Shown here in pieces: positions 52,272-60,530 of a stretch of 64,000 bases of DNA. The DNA is from Zhihengliuella salsuginis (GTDB lineage: Bacteria > Actinomycetota > Actinomycetes > Actinomycetales > Micrococcaceae). Where the stretch lies: NCBI RefSeq assembly GCF_014651715.1, contig NZ_BMXK01000011.1, positions 101,162 to 165,161 on the forward strand, given 5' to 3'. The first letter of the stretch is position 1. The number at the start of each line of letters is the position of its first letter. The translations under genes were made by a program, and so were the position numbers. The notes beneath the pieces were generated by a model that saw only the letters and a program-made list of their open reading frames with translations, did not search any database and had not been told where the DNA came from.

Positions 52272-53462
52272 CTACCGCCAACCGGGTGCGCGCCAGTACG
52301 TGAACGCCCGGAACAGGCCCTCGAGCGGGCCGCGCCGCAGCCGGCCCATCCACACCGCGCTGAGGGCCAGCTGAGCGGCGTACACGCCGAGGCAGATGAG
52401 CATGGCGGTGCCGGGGTGGATCGTGCCGCTCAGATCGAACCCGTAGTCGGTGTAGATCAGGGCCATGACCGCCGACTGCGCCAGGTAGTTGGTCAGCGCC
52501 ATCTGCCCCGCCGGTGCCAGCGCCGACCGCACCTTGGCGCCGGCCCGCGAGCGGAAGCCCAGCAGCAGGGCGGCGACGAAGGCGGCGGTGAGGAACGGTC
52601 CGGTCAGAGTCGCGACGCCGAAGGCGAAGAGCTCGGCGGACAGCGAGCCGGCGTAGACCTGCAGCCAGCCGGTGGCGATGCCGCCGGGCAGCCCCACCGC
52701 GAGACCGATCGCGAGCACGCGGCGCAGTTTCGACGGTGTCGCGTGCTCGATCCAGCGCGCCTTGGCGGCCGCGAGGCCCAGGAAGAACATCGCCAGAGCC
52801 ACCGGTCCCTGGATCAGCAGCATGTTGGACAGGGTCACCGGGTACATGCCGAGCAGGAACTGCGAGTAGCTGCCCTCCAGCAGTCCGTCGAGGGACCCGG
52901 CCTGCATCGCGGCCGCGGTGTCGAGGTCCATGAAGGACTCCATCGCCAGCATGAGCGCCGACAGCGCGACAACCCCCAGCCCGATCACCGCAGTCAGCAC
53001 GATGGCGAGGGTGCGGGCGGTCGAGACGCGAGCGTTGCGGGCGGCGAGCAGGATCAGCCCGCACAGCGCGTAGGTCAGCAGGATGTCGCCGGTGAACAGC
53101 AGCAGCCCGTGGGCGAGCCCCAGGACGAACAGTGCGAGGAACCGGCGCAGGGCGACGCGGGTGACGTCGGCGCCGCGGCGGGCGGTCGCGTCCCAGAGCA
53201 GGACGAAGCTGTAGCCGAACAGGAACGAGAACAGGATGTAGAACTTGCCCATGAACGCCCCGGCGGTGACGGCGTTGACCAGGTCCCCGAGAGGGCCGGT
53301 CTCGGCGCGCTGGTTCACGAGCATGCCCGGATCCACGAAGATCTGCACGTTGACGAGGAAGATGCCGAGCAGCGCGAAAGCGCGCAGCGCGTCCAGATCC
53401 AGCACGCGTGACGGTGCGGGCGCGACGGGCGCAGGGGCATTCGGTGTGTCCTCGTGGGTCAT
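52272..53462 (-). CDS. DUF418 family membrane protein
   Basis: A 396-aa polytopic protein with about ten TM helices. The N-terminal RVLDLDALRAFALLGIFLVN and the C-terminal GPLEGLFRAFTYW are typical of the DUF418/YeiB-like family, proposed to be membrane acyltransferase-related or transporter-like. Function unknown. ATG start MTHEDTPNAPAP with a disordered cytosolic tip. It is encoded alone, convergent with the histidine phosphatase. Confidence 0.88.
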   Translation of the reverse strand: MTHEDTPNAPAPVAPAPSRVLDLDALRAFALLGIFLVNVQIFVDPGMLVNQRAETGPLGDLVNAVTAGAFMGKFYILFSFLFGYSFVLLWDATARRGADVTRVALRRFLALFVLGLAHGLLLFTGDILLTYALCGLILLAARNARVSTARTLAIVLTAVIGLGVVALSALMLAMESFMDLDTAAAMQAGSLDGLLEGSYSQFLLGMYPVTLSNMLLIQGPVALAMFFLGLAAAKARWIEHATPSKLRRVLAIGLAVGLPGGIATGWLQVYAGSLSAELFAFGVATLTGPFLTAAFVAALLLGFRSRAGAKVRSALAPAGQMALTNYLAQSAVMALIYTDYGFDLSGTIHPGTAMLICLGVYAAQLALSAVWMGRLRRGPLEGLFRAFTYWRAPGWR

Positions 53463-53750
53463 AAACCCAGACTAGAGCGGAGGCGGTCCTCCCGGCGTCG
53501 GCCGCTGAGCTGACAAACGCGCGGAAGGGCGCCCCGGTGTCGTCCTCAAGGATGATCTTGAAACGCGGTGAAGAAATTCCCGACTTCCACTAGCGCTCGG
53601 CGGGTGGTGCGGGTAGGCTCAATACTGCGATTGAGAAACGTCAACCGACAGTGGTCGGCGGGCGGGGACAATCGGGACATCAGGCTTTCGAGCCCAAGCT
53701 TCGCCGACGCGGGAGACCGCGGAGGCCGATCGAATGAGGAGGTGGGATAC
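53463..53750. other. Upstream region of the small-ORF cluster
   Basis: A 288-bp gap with the divergent promoters of DUF418 (-) and the small ORFs (+). ATACTG near 53622 is a weak -10 candidate. I see no RNA gene or repeat here. Confidence 0.4.
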
Positions 53751-53906
53751 GTGAACAACGCAATTCAGATGCCGGCACTTGCCGCTGATGCCGCCGGCTG
53801 GTGCGCTCCGTTTATGGGCGCAGCCATGACCGCAACAGGCACCGGTACGTCCGATCGACGCCGTCCGAATCATTTCACCGCCCGCCTCCGGAGCAGCCGA
53901 CTCTAG
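53751..53906 (+). CDS. Small ORF, 51 aa, unknown
   Basis: A GTG start (VNNAIQMPALAADAAGW) preceded by a near-perfect AGGAGG 8 bases upstream; the excellent ribosome-binding site is the main support. The product has a short Ala/Met-rich hydrophobic stretch (CAPFMGAAMTATG) and a basic C-terminus ending RLRSSRL. I do not recognise the family. It could be a real small protein or a leader peptide controlling the downstream ORFs. Confidence 0.45.
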   Translation: MNNAIQMPALAADAAGWCAPFMGAAMTATGTGTSDRRRPNHFTARLRSSRL

Positions 53907-53974
53907 CGAAACACCGCACCGCTGCAGCCGTCCGGGGGCCTCCACACCGAGGCATACCACCAGGAAGAGCAGCG

Positions 53975-54148
53975 ATGTCCGCGCAGTATTCGCCCCAGTC
54001 CGCCCGTCATCTCGCCGCACAGTTGGCCGCAGGCCACGGCGCCGAGTTCTATTTCTCCGGTCCCGAAGTCATCGCAGCGCGCTCGCACAAGACGACGCGC
54101 AGCGACTCCGTGGACGCCCTCCTCGAGCGAGAGGAGGTGACCCTCTGA
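53975..54148 (+). CDS. Small ORF, 57 aa, unknown
   Basis: ATG start (MSAQYSPQSARHLAAQLA) with AGGAAGAG upstream. The sequence ends SVDALLEREEVTL. It is charged, with no TM helix. The stop overlaps the next ATG by one base (TGATG), which suggests translational coupling and supports both ORFs. Family not recognised. Confidence 0.6.
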   Translation: MSAQYSPQSARHLAAQLAAGHGAEFYFSGPEVIAARSHKTTRSDSVDALLEREEVTL

Positions 54149-54288
54149 TGAAGCGCAACAAGAGCAACTCCAAAGCCGGCGCCAAGCGCCGGCCCCACGA
54201 GTTCTACGATGCCGAGGCAGCACGCCGCAAGCAGCACGCACGCCTGGACGCCAACATCCCGCAGGAGATGTGGTTCCGTGTCCGCTGA
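54148..54288 (+). CDS. Small basic ORF, 46 aa, unknown
   Basis: ATG start with the strong ribosome-binding site GGAGGTGA 8 bases upstream, inside the preceding ORF. The product is very basic: MKRNKSNSKAGAKRRPHEF, then AEAARRKQHARLDANIPQE and ending MWFRVR. It may bind nucleic acid or the ribosome, but this is only composition. Coupled to the 57-aa ORF by a one-base overlap. Confidence 0.6.
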   Translation: MKRNKSNSKAGAKRRPHEFYDAEAARRKQHARLDANIPQEMWFRVR

Positions 54289-54466
54289 TCGGGACGCCAG
54301 GTCCCGAGGGACGAGGGACGCCACCAGAGGACGCATCGGAGAACGATCCGCAGAGCAGCCCGCCGGCTACGTCGGCGGGCTGCCGCCGTTGGTGCCCGCA
54401 TCGGGCGGGGCGACGAGCCTAGAAAATTTCACCGGAATCGTGCCGCAGCCATGGATTCATTGGTAG
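54279..54466 (+). CDS. Possible small ORF, 61-62 aa, upstream of fhs
   Basis: GTG start (VSADRDARSRGTRDATR) within the end of the 46-aa ORF, with AGGAG about 10 bases upstream. It ends GIVPQPWIHW just before fhs. The sequence is low in hydrophobics and unlike any family I know, and its 3' end coincides with the fhs -10-like hexamer. It may be fortuitous. Confidence 0.28.
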
Positions 54467-54476
54467 CGTCAGCATC

Positions 54477-56135
54477 GTGAATACCGAAGCTCCTGACGAC
54501 GCGAGCATCGCGGCCGCCGCCCGCCTCAAGCCCATCGCGGAGATTGCCGCGGAGGCGGGCGTCCCCGACGACGCACTCGAACCCCACGGCCGGCACCAGG
54601 CCAAGATCGACGTGAACCGGCTCGGTGCCGGTGGCCCGGCCGGGGCGGTGGTCCTCGTGAGCGGGATGTCGCCGACGCCGGCGGGGGAGGGCAAGTCGAC
54701 CGTCACGGTGGGCCTCGGGGACGCCCTGGCGGCCGCCGGCCACCGCACGATGATCGCCCTGCGGGAGCCCTCGCTCGGCCCCGTCTTCGGCATGAAGGGC
54801 GGCGCGACCGGGGGTGGATTCGCCCAGGTGGTGCCGATGGGCAGCATCAACCTGCATTTCACTGCTGACTTCCACGCGATCACGAGTGCGAACAATCTAC
54901 TGGCCGCGATGGTCGACAACCACATCCACCACGGCAACGGTCTCGGGATCGACCCGGCGTCCATCACGTTCAAGCGGGTGCTCGATGTCAACGACCGCGC
55001 CCTGCGACGCATCCGGCTCGACTCGGGCGCCAGGCGCGAGACCGGGTTCGACATCACTGCGGCCAGCGAGGTCATGGCCGTCCTGTGTTTAGCTCGTGAC
55101 ATGCCGGACCTGAAAGCGCGTCTCGGCCGAATCACCGTCGGATTCACGCGCACCGGGCTGCCCGTGACGGCCGGCGATCTGGAGGCGGGCGGGGCCATGG
55201 CCATGCTGCTGCGGGACGCCTTCAAGCCCAACCTCGTGCAGACGATCGCCGGAACACCGGCGCTGGTCCACGGAGGGCCCTTCGCCAACATCGCCCATGG
55301 GTGCAACTCCGCCATCGCCACGAACACGGCCCGGCGCCTGGCCGACGTCGTCGTGACCGAAGCGGGATTCGGCGCGGATCTGGGGGCCGAGAAGTACCTC
55401 GACATCAAGGCGAGGGCGGCCGACTGCCCGCCGACCGCCGTCGTGCTCGTCGCGACCGTGCGGGCACTGAAGATGCACGGCGGACGCGCGAAGGACGAGC
55501 TCGCCGCCGAGGATCCCGCGGCGGTGGCGGCCGGCCTGCCCAACCTGGCGCGGCACGTCGACAACGTGCGCCGGTACGGGTACCAGCCGGTGGTCGCCGT
55601 GAACAGGTTCGGCGCGGACACGCGCGAGGAGCTGGCGGTCGTCGAGCGGTTCTGCGCGGAGAACGGCGTGCGCTGCGCGGTCACCGAGGTGCACGAGCGC
55701 GGCGCGGACGGCGGGGCCGAGCTGGCCCGTCACGTCGCAGCGCTGCTGGAGGAGACGCCGTCGTTCCGCCCTCTCTACCCGCGCGACGCGGACGTGGAGG
55801 AGCAGCTCGGGGCGATCGTGCGCACGGTCTACGGCGGCGACGGCGTCGAATTCGCGCCCGAGGCGCGCGAGCAGCTCGACCGCATCCGGGCCCACGGCTG
55901 GGAGCGGCTGCCGGTGTGCATCGCCAAGACCCAGTACTCGTTCAGCGACGACCCGGCCCGGCTCGGGGCGCCGACGGGCTTCACGGTGCGCGTCCGCGAG
56001 CTCGTGCCGAAGACCGGCGCGGGATTCATCGTCGCGCTGACGGGCACCGTCATGACGATGCCCGGCCTGCCGGCCGTCCCGGCCGCCGAGCGCATGGACG
56101 TGCACGACGACGGGACGGTCACCGGGCTCTTCTGA
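54477..56135 (+). CDS. fhs: Formate-tetrahydrofolate ligase
   Basis: A 552-aa ATP-dependent enzyme that makes 10-formyl-tetrahydrofolate from formate, feeding purine and formyl-Met synthesis. It shows the P-loop SPTPAGEGKSTVTVGLGDAL, EPSLGPVFGMKGGATGGG, MGSINLHFTADFHAI and the ALKMHGG segment. GTG 54477 has no ribosome-binding site but lies 7 bases after TAGCGT, suggesting a leaderless transcript. The length is normal. It converges with the DUF2306-like gene. Confidence 0.97.
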   Translation: MNTEAPDDASIAAAARLKPIAEIAAEAGVPDDALEPHGRHQAKIDVNRLGAGGPAGAVVLVSGMSPTPAGEGKSTVTVGLGDALAAAGHRTMIALREPSLGPVFGMKGGATGGGFAQVVPMGSINLHFTADFHAITSANNLLAAMVDNHIHHGNGLGIDPASITFKRVLDVNDRALRRIRLDSGARRETGFDITAASEVMAVLCLARDMPDLKARLGRITVGFTRTGLPVTAGDLEAGGAMAMLLRDAFKPNLVQTIAGTPALVHGGPFANIAHGCNSAIATNTARRLADVVVTEAGFGADLGAEKYLDIKARAADCPPTAVVLVATVRALKMHGGRAKDELAAEDPAAVAAGLPNLARHVDNVRRYGYQPVVAVNRFGADTREELAVVERFCAENGVRCAVTEVHERGADGGAELARHVAALLEETPSFRPLYPRDADVEEQLGAIVRTVYGGDGVEFAPEAREQLDRIRAHGWERLPVCIAKTQYSFSDDPARLGAPTGFTVRVRELVPKTGAGFIVALTGTVMTMPGLPAVPAAERMDVHDDGTVTGLF

Positions 56136-56180
56136 GCCGCCCGGACTGCTGGCGCCACATGGTGGGGCGTGGCGCGCTGG

Positions 56181-56660
56181 TCAGTCGTCGGCCTGCGAGG
56201 CCACGTCCTCCACGCCGTGGCGGAGGCCGAGGAAGAGCGCGGCGCTGAGGGAGAGGACCACCGCAAGGGTGACCGCGGCGAATCCGGGATCATCAGCCAG
56301 CGTGCGCTGGATGGTGCGGGCCGGGACGACGGCCGCGAACACGAAGGCGATCGCGGTTCCCGTGTAGGCGCCGAGCATCCAGCCGGCGTGCGCACGCCAC
56401 TCGTGCCGGCGGGCGTGGATCCAGCCGACGGCGACGGAGAACAGGGTGAAGATCGCCAGTCCGTGCAGCCAGCTGAAACCGTCGGGCATGATCGCGAAGC
56501 TGGAGGCGCAGGTCAGGACCATCGTGGCGAGCCAGACACGCCCCAGATAGCGGTGGACCCGGTCCTTGGTCCGCCGGATGAACTGGACCGGACCCAGGAC
56601 CAGGACGAACAGCGCTGCCACCGCGTGCACCATGACGACCGTGCCCCCGACGTTCTCCAA
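56181..56660 (-). CDS. DUF2306-like membrane protein
   Basis: A 159-aa protein with about four TM helices. It starts TVVMVHAVAALFVLVLGPVQF, then RVHRYLGRVWLATMVLTCASS, followed by FSWLHGLAIFTLFSVAVGWI. The His residues in VHRYLGR and WLHG, at helix ends, resemble DUF2306-type putative cytochrome-like proteins. I chose TTG 56660, with AGGGGGA upstream; a longer frame reaches 56801 but runs into the ino1 terminator region. Function unknown. Confidence 0.7.
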   Translation of the reverse strand: MENVGGTVVMVHAVAALFVLVLGPVQFIRRTKDRVHRYLGRVWLATMVLTCASSFAIMPDGFSWLHGLAIFTLFSVAVGWIHARRHEWRAHAGWMLGAYTGTAIAFVFAAVVPARTIQRTLADDPGFAAVTLAVVLSLSAALFLGLRHGVEDVASQADD

Positions 56661-56786
56661 AAGCGGTCCCCCTCGGCCTTCGCTTGGACGTGGCCGCCGC
56701 GTAGCGGCCCGCTGTCCGGTCAGTCTACGCAGGGCGTTTGACGGTCCCCGGAACAGGAGATGAAGAATGTGCGCCCAGTTAAACGC

Positions 56787-56828
56787 CGAGGCCGGCGCCA
56801 TCCCCCGATCGGGAAGGCGCCGGCCTCG
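56787..56828 (-). terminator. Terminator after ino1
   Basis: CGAGGCCGGCGCC (56787-56799) pairs perfectly with GGCGCCGGCCTCG (56816-56828). On the - strand GTTTAACTGG follows. It lies 16 bp after the ino1 stop. Confidence 0.85.
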
Positions 56829-56843
56829 ATGCGTTCAGGACGC

Positions 56844-57941
56844 TCAGCGCTCGACGTCGCCGCGGATGAAGGCCTCGACGCTGTTGCGGGCCGTGTCGTC
56901 GTCGTACTGCTCCGGCGGGGACTTCATGAAGTAGCTGGACGCGGAGAGGATCGGGCCGCCGATGCCGCGGTCCTTCGCGATCTTCGCGGCGCGCAGCGCG
57001 TCGATGATGACGCCGGCCGAGTTGGGGGAGTCCCACACCTCGAGCTTGTACTCCAGGGAGACCGGGGCGTCGCCGAAGTTGCGGCCCTCGAGCCGGACGA
57101 ACGCCCACTTGCGGTCGTCGAGCCAGGCCACGAAGTCCGACGGGCCGATGTGCACGTTGCGGCCGTTCAGCTTGTCCGCCAGCTCGCCCTTGAGGTTGGA
57201 CGTGACGGCCTGCGTCTTGGAGGTCTTCTTGGACTCCAGGCGCTCGCGCTCCAGCATGTTCTTGAAGTCCATGTTGCCGCCGACGTTCAGCTGGTAGGTG
57301 CGGTCCAGGGTGACGCCGCGGTCCTCGAACAGTTTCGCCATCACGCGGTGGGTGATGGTCGCGCCGATCTGGCTCTTGATGTCGTCGCCGACAATCGGGA
57401 CGCCCGCCTCGGTGAACTTGTCCGCCCACTCCTTGGTGCCAGCGATGAACACCGGCAGCGCGTTCACGAACGCCACACCGGCGTCGATCGCGGCCTGCGC
57501 GTAGAACAGCGCCGCCTCTTCCGAGCCGACCGGCAGGTAGCACACCAGGACGTCGACCTCGGCGTCTTTGAGGGCCTGCACGACGTCGACCGGCGCCTCA
57601 GCGGACTCCGTGATGGTCTCGCTGTAGTACTTGCCGAGCCCGTCAAGGGTCGGGCCGCGCTGAACGGTGACGCCCGTCGCGGGCACGTCGGCGATCTTGA
57701 TGGTGTTGTTCTCGGAGGCGAGGATCGCGTCAGCGAGATCCAGACCCACCTTCTTCTCGTCGACGTCGAACGCCGCCACAAACTGGACGTCGTTCACGTG
57801 GTAATCACCGAACTGGACGTGCATCAGGCCGGGGATGCTGGCCTCCGGCGCGGCGTCCTTGTAGTACTCGACGCCTTGAACCAGCGACGTGGCGCAGTTG
57901 CCCACGCCTACGATTGCGACCCGGATGGGGTTACCCGACAC
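56844..57941 (-). CDS. ino1: Inositol-3-phosphate synthase
   Basis: A 365-aa NAD-dependent enzyme that converts glucose-6-phosphate to inositol-3-phosphate, the start of mycothiol and phosphatidylinositol synthesis in Actinobacteria. It has the N-terminal Rossmann [20 protein letters not shown], the conserved [27 protein letters not shown] and the C-terminal domain up to [11 protein letters not shown] start ([10 protein letters not shown]) with AGGAG upstream. The ROK sugar kinase is divergent, linking both to hexose-phosphate metabolism. Confidence 0.97.
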   Translation of the reverse strand: MSGNPIRVAIVGVGNCATSLVQGVEYYKDAAPEASIPGLMHVQFGDYHVNDVQFVAAFDVDEKKVGLDLADAILASENNTIKIADVPATGVTVQRGPTLDGLGKYYSETITESAEAPVDVVQALKDAEVDVLVCYLPVGSEEAALFYAQAAIDAGVAFVNALPVFIAGTKEWADKFTEAGVPIVGDDIKSQIGATITHRVMAKLFEDRGVTLDRTYQLNVGGNMDFKNMLERERLESKKTSKTQAVTSNLKGELADKLNGRNVHIGPSDFVAWLDDRKWAFVRLEGRNFGDAPVSLEYKLEVWDSPNSAGVIIDALRAAKIAKDRGIGGPILSASSYFMKSPPEQYDDDTARNSVEAFIRGDVER

Positions 57942-58103
57942 TTCGACTCCTAGAAACTCATGTGCTGCAGGGACTTCGGCTCCACGCGGAAGCGGCCGCG
58001 CATCACAGGATGAAGGCGCGGCAAAACTCCTAAGAGTCTAAGTGACAGACGGCCCCGCGTATTCCCGGAGCGTTCCGGTGGCTCGAACGCTACGCTGGAC
58101 GGC

Positions 58104-59066
58104 ATGTCTGAAACTGCAGCCGACCTGGCGATCGGCATCGATATCGGCGGCACCAAGATCGCCGCCGGACTGATCACCTCCGAGGGCCGCATCGTGCGCG
58201 AGGTCCGCCGGGAGACACCGCGCCACGATGCCGTCGCGGTCGAGGCGGCCGTCGTCGAGGCCGTCCGCGAGCTCGGTGCCGACGCCCCGGGCGCGCCCGT
58301 CGGCGTGGGGGCCGCCGGGTGGATGAACCTCGACGGCAGCGAGGTGCTCTTCAGCCCGCACCTGGCCTGGCGCAACGAACCGCTGCAGGCCCGCCTCGAG
58401 GACGCTCTGGGGCGCGATGTCATGCTCACGAACGACGCCGACGCGGCCGCCTGGGCCGAGTACCGGTTCGGCGCGGCGCGCGGCGAGAGCCACCTGGTCT
58501 GCCTGACGCTCGGCACCGGGATCGGCGGGGCGATCATCATCGGCGGGGAGCTGCGCCGCGGCCGATTCGGCGTGGCCGGCGAGTTCGGCCACCAGACCCT
58601 GGTCCCGGGCGGGCACCGCTGCGCGTGCGGCAACCGCGGCTGCTGGGAGCAGTACGCGTCCGGCAACGCCCTCGGCCGCGAGGGCCGGGGGCTGGTCGCC
58701 GCCAAGTCGCCGGTCGCGCACGCGCTGCGCGCCGCCGTCGACGACGACCCCGACCTCGTCACCGGCGCGCTCGTCACGGAGCTGGCCGCCGACGGCGATC
58801 CCGCCTGCTCCGACCTGGTCGTCGAGATGGGGGAGTGGCTGGGCCTCGGCCTCGCCAATCTCGCCGCCGTCCTGGATCCGGGCGCGTTCGTGATCGGCGG
58901 CGGCCTCGGGTCGGCGTCGTCCGCCTTGATCGAGACCGCGGAGGCGAACTACCGCAAGTCGCTCAGCGGCCGCGGATACCGCCCGTTCGCGCGGGTGGCC
59001 CGCGCACAGCTGGGCGCGGCGGCCGGCCTCGTCGGGGCCGGCGACCTGGCCCGCACCCACCGTTGA
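58104..59066 (+). CDS. ROK-family glucokinase
   Basis: A 320-aa sugar kinase. The phosphate loop IGIDIGGTKIAAGLI, catalytic Asp region LTNDADAAAWAEY, GTGIGGAIII, and the zinc-binding ROK motif CACGNRGCWEQYAS are all intact. The usual substrate is glucose, though other hexoses are possible. ATG 58104 follows TACGCT by 7 bases and has no ribosome-binding site, so it is probably leaderless. It is divergent from ino1, whose substrate is glucose-6-phosphate. Confidence 0.93.
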   Translation: MSETAADLAIGIDIGGTKIAAGLITSEGRIVREVRRETPRHDAVAVEAAVVEAVRELGADAPGAPVGVGAAGWMNLDGSEVLFSPHLAWRNEPLQARLEDALGRDVMLTNDADAAAWAEYRFGAARGESHLVCLTLGTGIGGAIIIGGELRRGRFGVAGEFGHQTLVPGGHRCACGNRGCWEQYASGNALGREGRGLVAAKSPVAHALRAAVDDDPDLVTGALVTELAADGDPACSDLVVEMGEWLGLGLANLAAVLDPGAFVIGGGLGSASSALIETAEANYRKSLSGRGYRPFARVARAQLGAAAGLVGAGDLARTHR

Positions 59067-59123
59067 CGACCGGGCGCGACGGCCGCCGCGCGTCAGGCGT
59101 CCGCAGCAGCTAGTGTGTGGAAT

Positions 59124-60530
59124 ATGGCCCCACGTACGCCCAACCGCATCGCGGTCCCGTCGCGCACGGATCCCCTGCTGCGCCGCTTCACCGAGATGAT
59201 CGGCGGCCCGCTGGGGCGCCGCACCGAGCCGGGGCGCACGCCCACCGGATTCTTCACGGTCGAACGCGTGCTCGTCGCGCTCACGGTCGTCGCCGCGCTC
59301 GCCGCCGTCGCGGCCAAGAACGCCTGCCGGGTCGGCGGCTGGGACGGCGCCAACTCCTACATGTGGGCCTGCTACTCGGATCTGCCCCCGCTGTTCCACG
59401 CCCGCGGGTTCGCGGAGAACCCGTTCGCGCCCTTCGTCGACGGCGCGAACTTCGAGTACCCGGTGCTGATGTCCTTCGTCGCCTCGATCACGGCGCTGCC
59501 GATCGTGCCGGGCGACTACGATCGCGCGCTCGCCTACTTCGACCTCAACGTGCTGCTGATCGCGGCGCTGTGGATCGCCGTCGTGCTGATGACCTCCCGC
59601 TCGGCCGGGCGGCGGCCCTGGGACGCGGCCATGGTCGCGATCGCGCCGGGGATGATCCTCGCCTCGACCATCAACTGGGACATGTGGGCCGTCGCGGCGC
59701 TGGCGGGCGCGGTCCTCGCGTTCTCCCGCGACCGGACCGTGCTCGCCGGGGCGCTCATCGGCATCGGGACCGCCACGAAGCTCTTCCCCGTCCTGTTCCT
59801 CGGCGCCGTCCTGGTCCTCGCCGTGCGGACGGGGCGCTGGCGCGCCTTCGGTACGACGACGGCGGCCGCGGCGGGTGCCTGGCTGGCCGTCAACGTCCCC
59901 GCCATGCTCCTGAGCTTCGAGGGCTGGAGCGTGTTCTGGACGTTCACGCGGGAGCGCGAGGCCGGCTGGTCGTCGCTGTGGCACGCCTGGAACACGATCG
60001 CGGAGGCGGCGGGGGCCGAGGGCCTCAGCGCCGAGACCATCAACACGGCGGGTTTCGTCGCGTTCTTCCTCTCCTGTGTCGGCGTGGCGGTGATCGGCCT
60101 CATCGCGCCCACGCGGCCGCGCCTGATCCAGCTGGTCTTCCTGATCGTCGCGTCGTTCGTGCTGGTCAACAAGGTGTACTCGCCGCAGTTCGTGATCTGG
60201 CTGATCCCGCTCGTCGCGCTCGCCTGGCCGAAGTGGCGGGACTTCCTGATCTGGCAGCTGGTCGAGGTCCTGCACTTCTTCGCGATCTGGGCGTTCCTCT
60301 ACCAGATGACCGTGGAGCTGGAGGCGCAGCACGCGCTCGCCCCGGCCGCCTACGTCCTCGCCGTGTTCGCGCACATGGGCATGGTGCTCTACCTGATGGT
60401 CCGGGTGGTGCACAGCATGTGGGACACCAGCGCGGACCCCGTGCGCCGGGCCGGGCAGGACGACCCGGGCGGCGGGCCCTTCGCCGGTGCCCGCGACGCG
60501 GGCTGGGTCGCGCGGCTGCGCCGGGCATGA
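59124..60530 (+). CDS. GT87/DUF2029-like membrane glycosyltransferase
   Basis: A 468-aa polytopic protein with about ten TM helices. The N-terminal loop AFYEPVLM-type region reads GANFEYPVLMSFVASITALP, and later YSPQFVIWLIPLVALAWPKW is typical of GT-C mannosyltransferase-like proteins (GT87). These use polyprenyl-phosphate sugars for envelope glycans. ATG 59124 lies 7 bases after TAGTGT with no ribosome-binding site (leaderless candidate). It overlaps the FAD enzyme gene by ATGA. The donor and acceptor are unknown. Confidence 0.8.
   Translation: MAPRTPNRIAVPSRTDPLLRRFTEMIGGPLGRRTEPGRTPTGFFTVERVLVALTVVAALAAVAAKNACRVGGWDGANSYMWACYSDLPPLFHARGFAENPFAPFVDGANFEYPVLMSFVASITALPIVPGDYDRALAYFDLNVLLIAALWIAVVLMTSRSAGRRPWDAAMVAIAPGMILASTINWDMWAVAALAGAVLAFSRDRTVLAGALIGIGTATKLFPVLFLGAVLVLAVRTGRWRAFGTTTAAAAGAWLAVNVPAMLLSFEGWSVFWTFTREREAGWSSLWHAWNTIAEAAGAEGLSAETINTAGFVAFFLSCVGVAVIGLIAPTRPRLIQLVFLIVASFVLVNKVYSPQFVIWLIPLVALAWPKWRDFLIWQLVEVLHFFAIWAFLYQMTVELEAQHALAPAAYVLAVFAHMGMVLYLMVRVVHSMWDTSADPVRRAGQDDPGGGPFAGARDAGWVARLRRA

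Noticed and set aside
56661..56801. Upstream extension of the DUF2306-like gene to 56801
   Set aside because: It would run through the ino1 terminator hairpin region, and the extra residues are Arg-rich without membrane or domain character.
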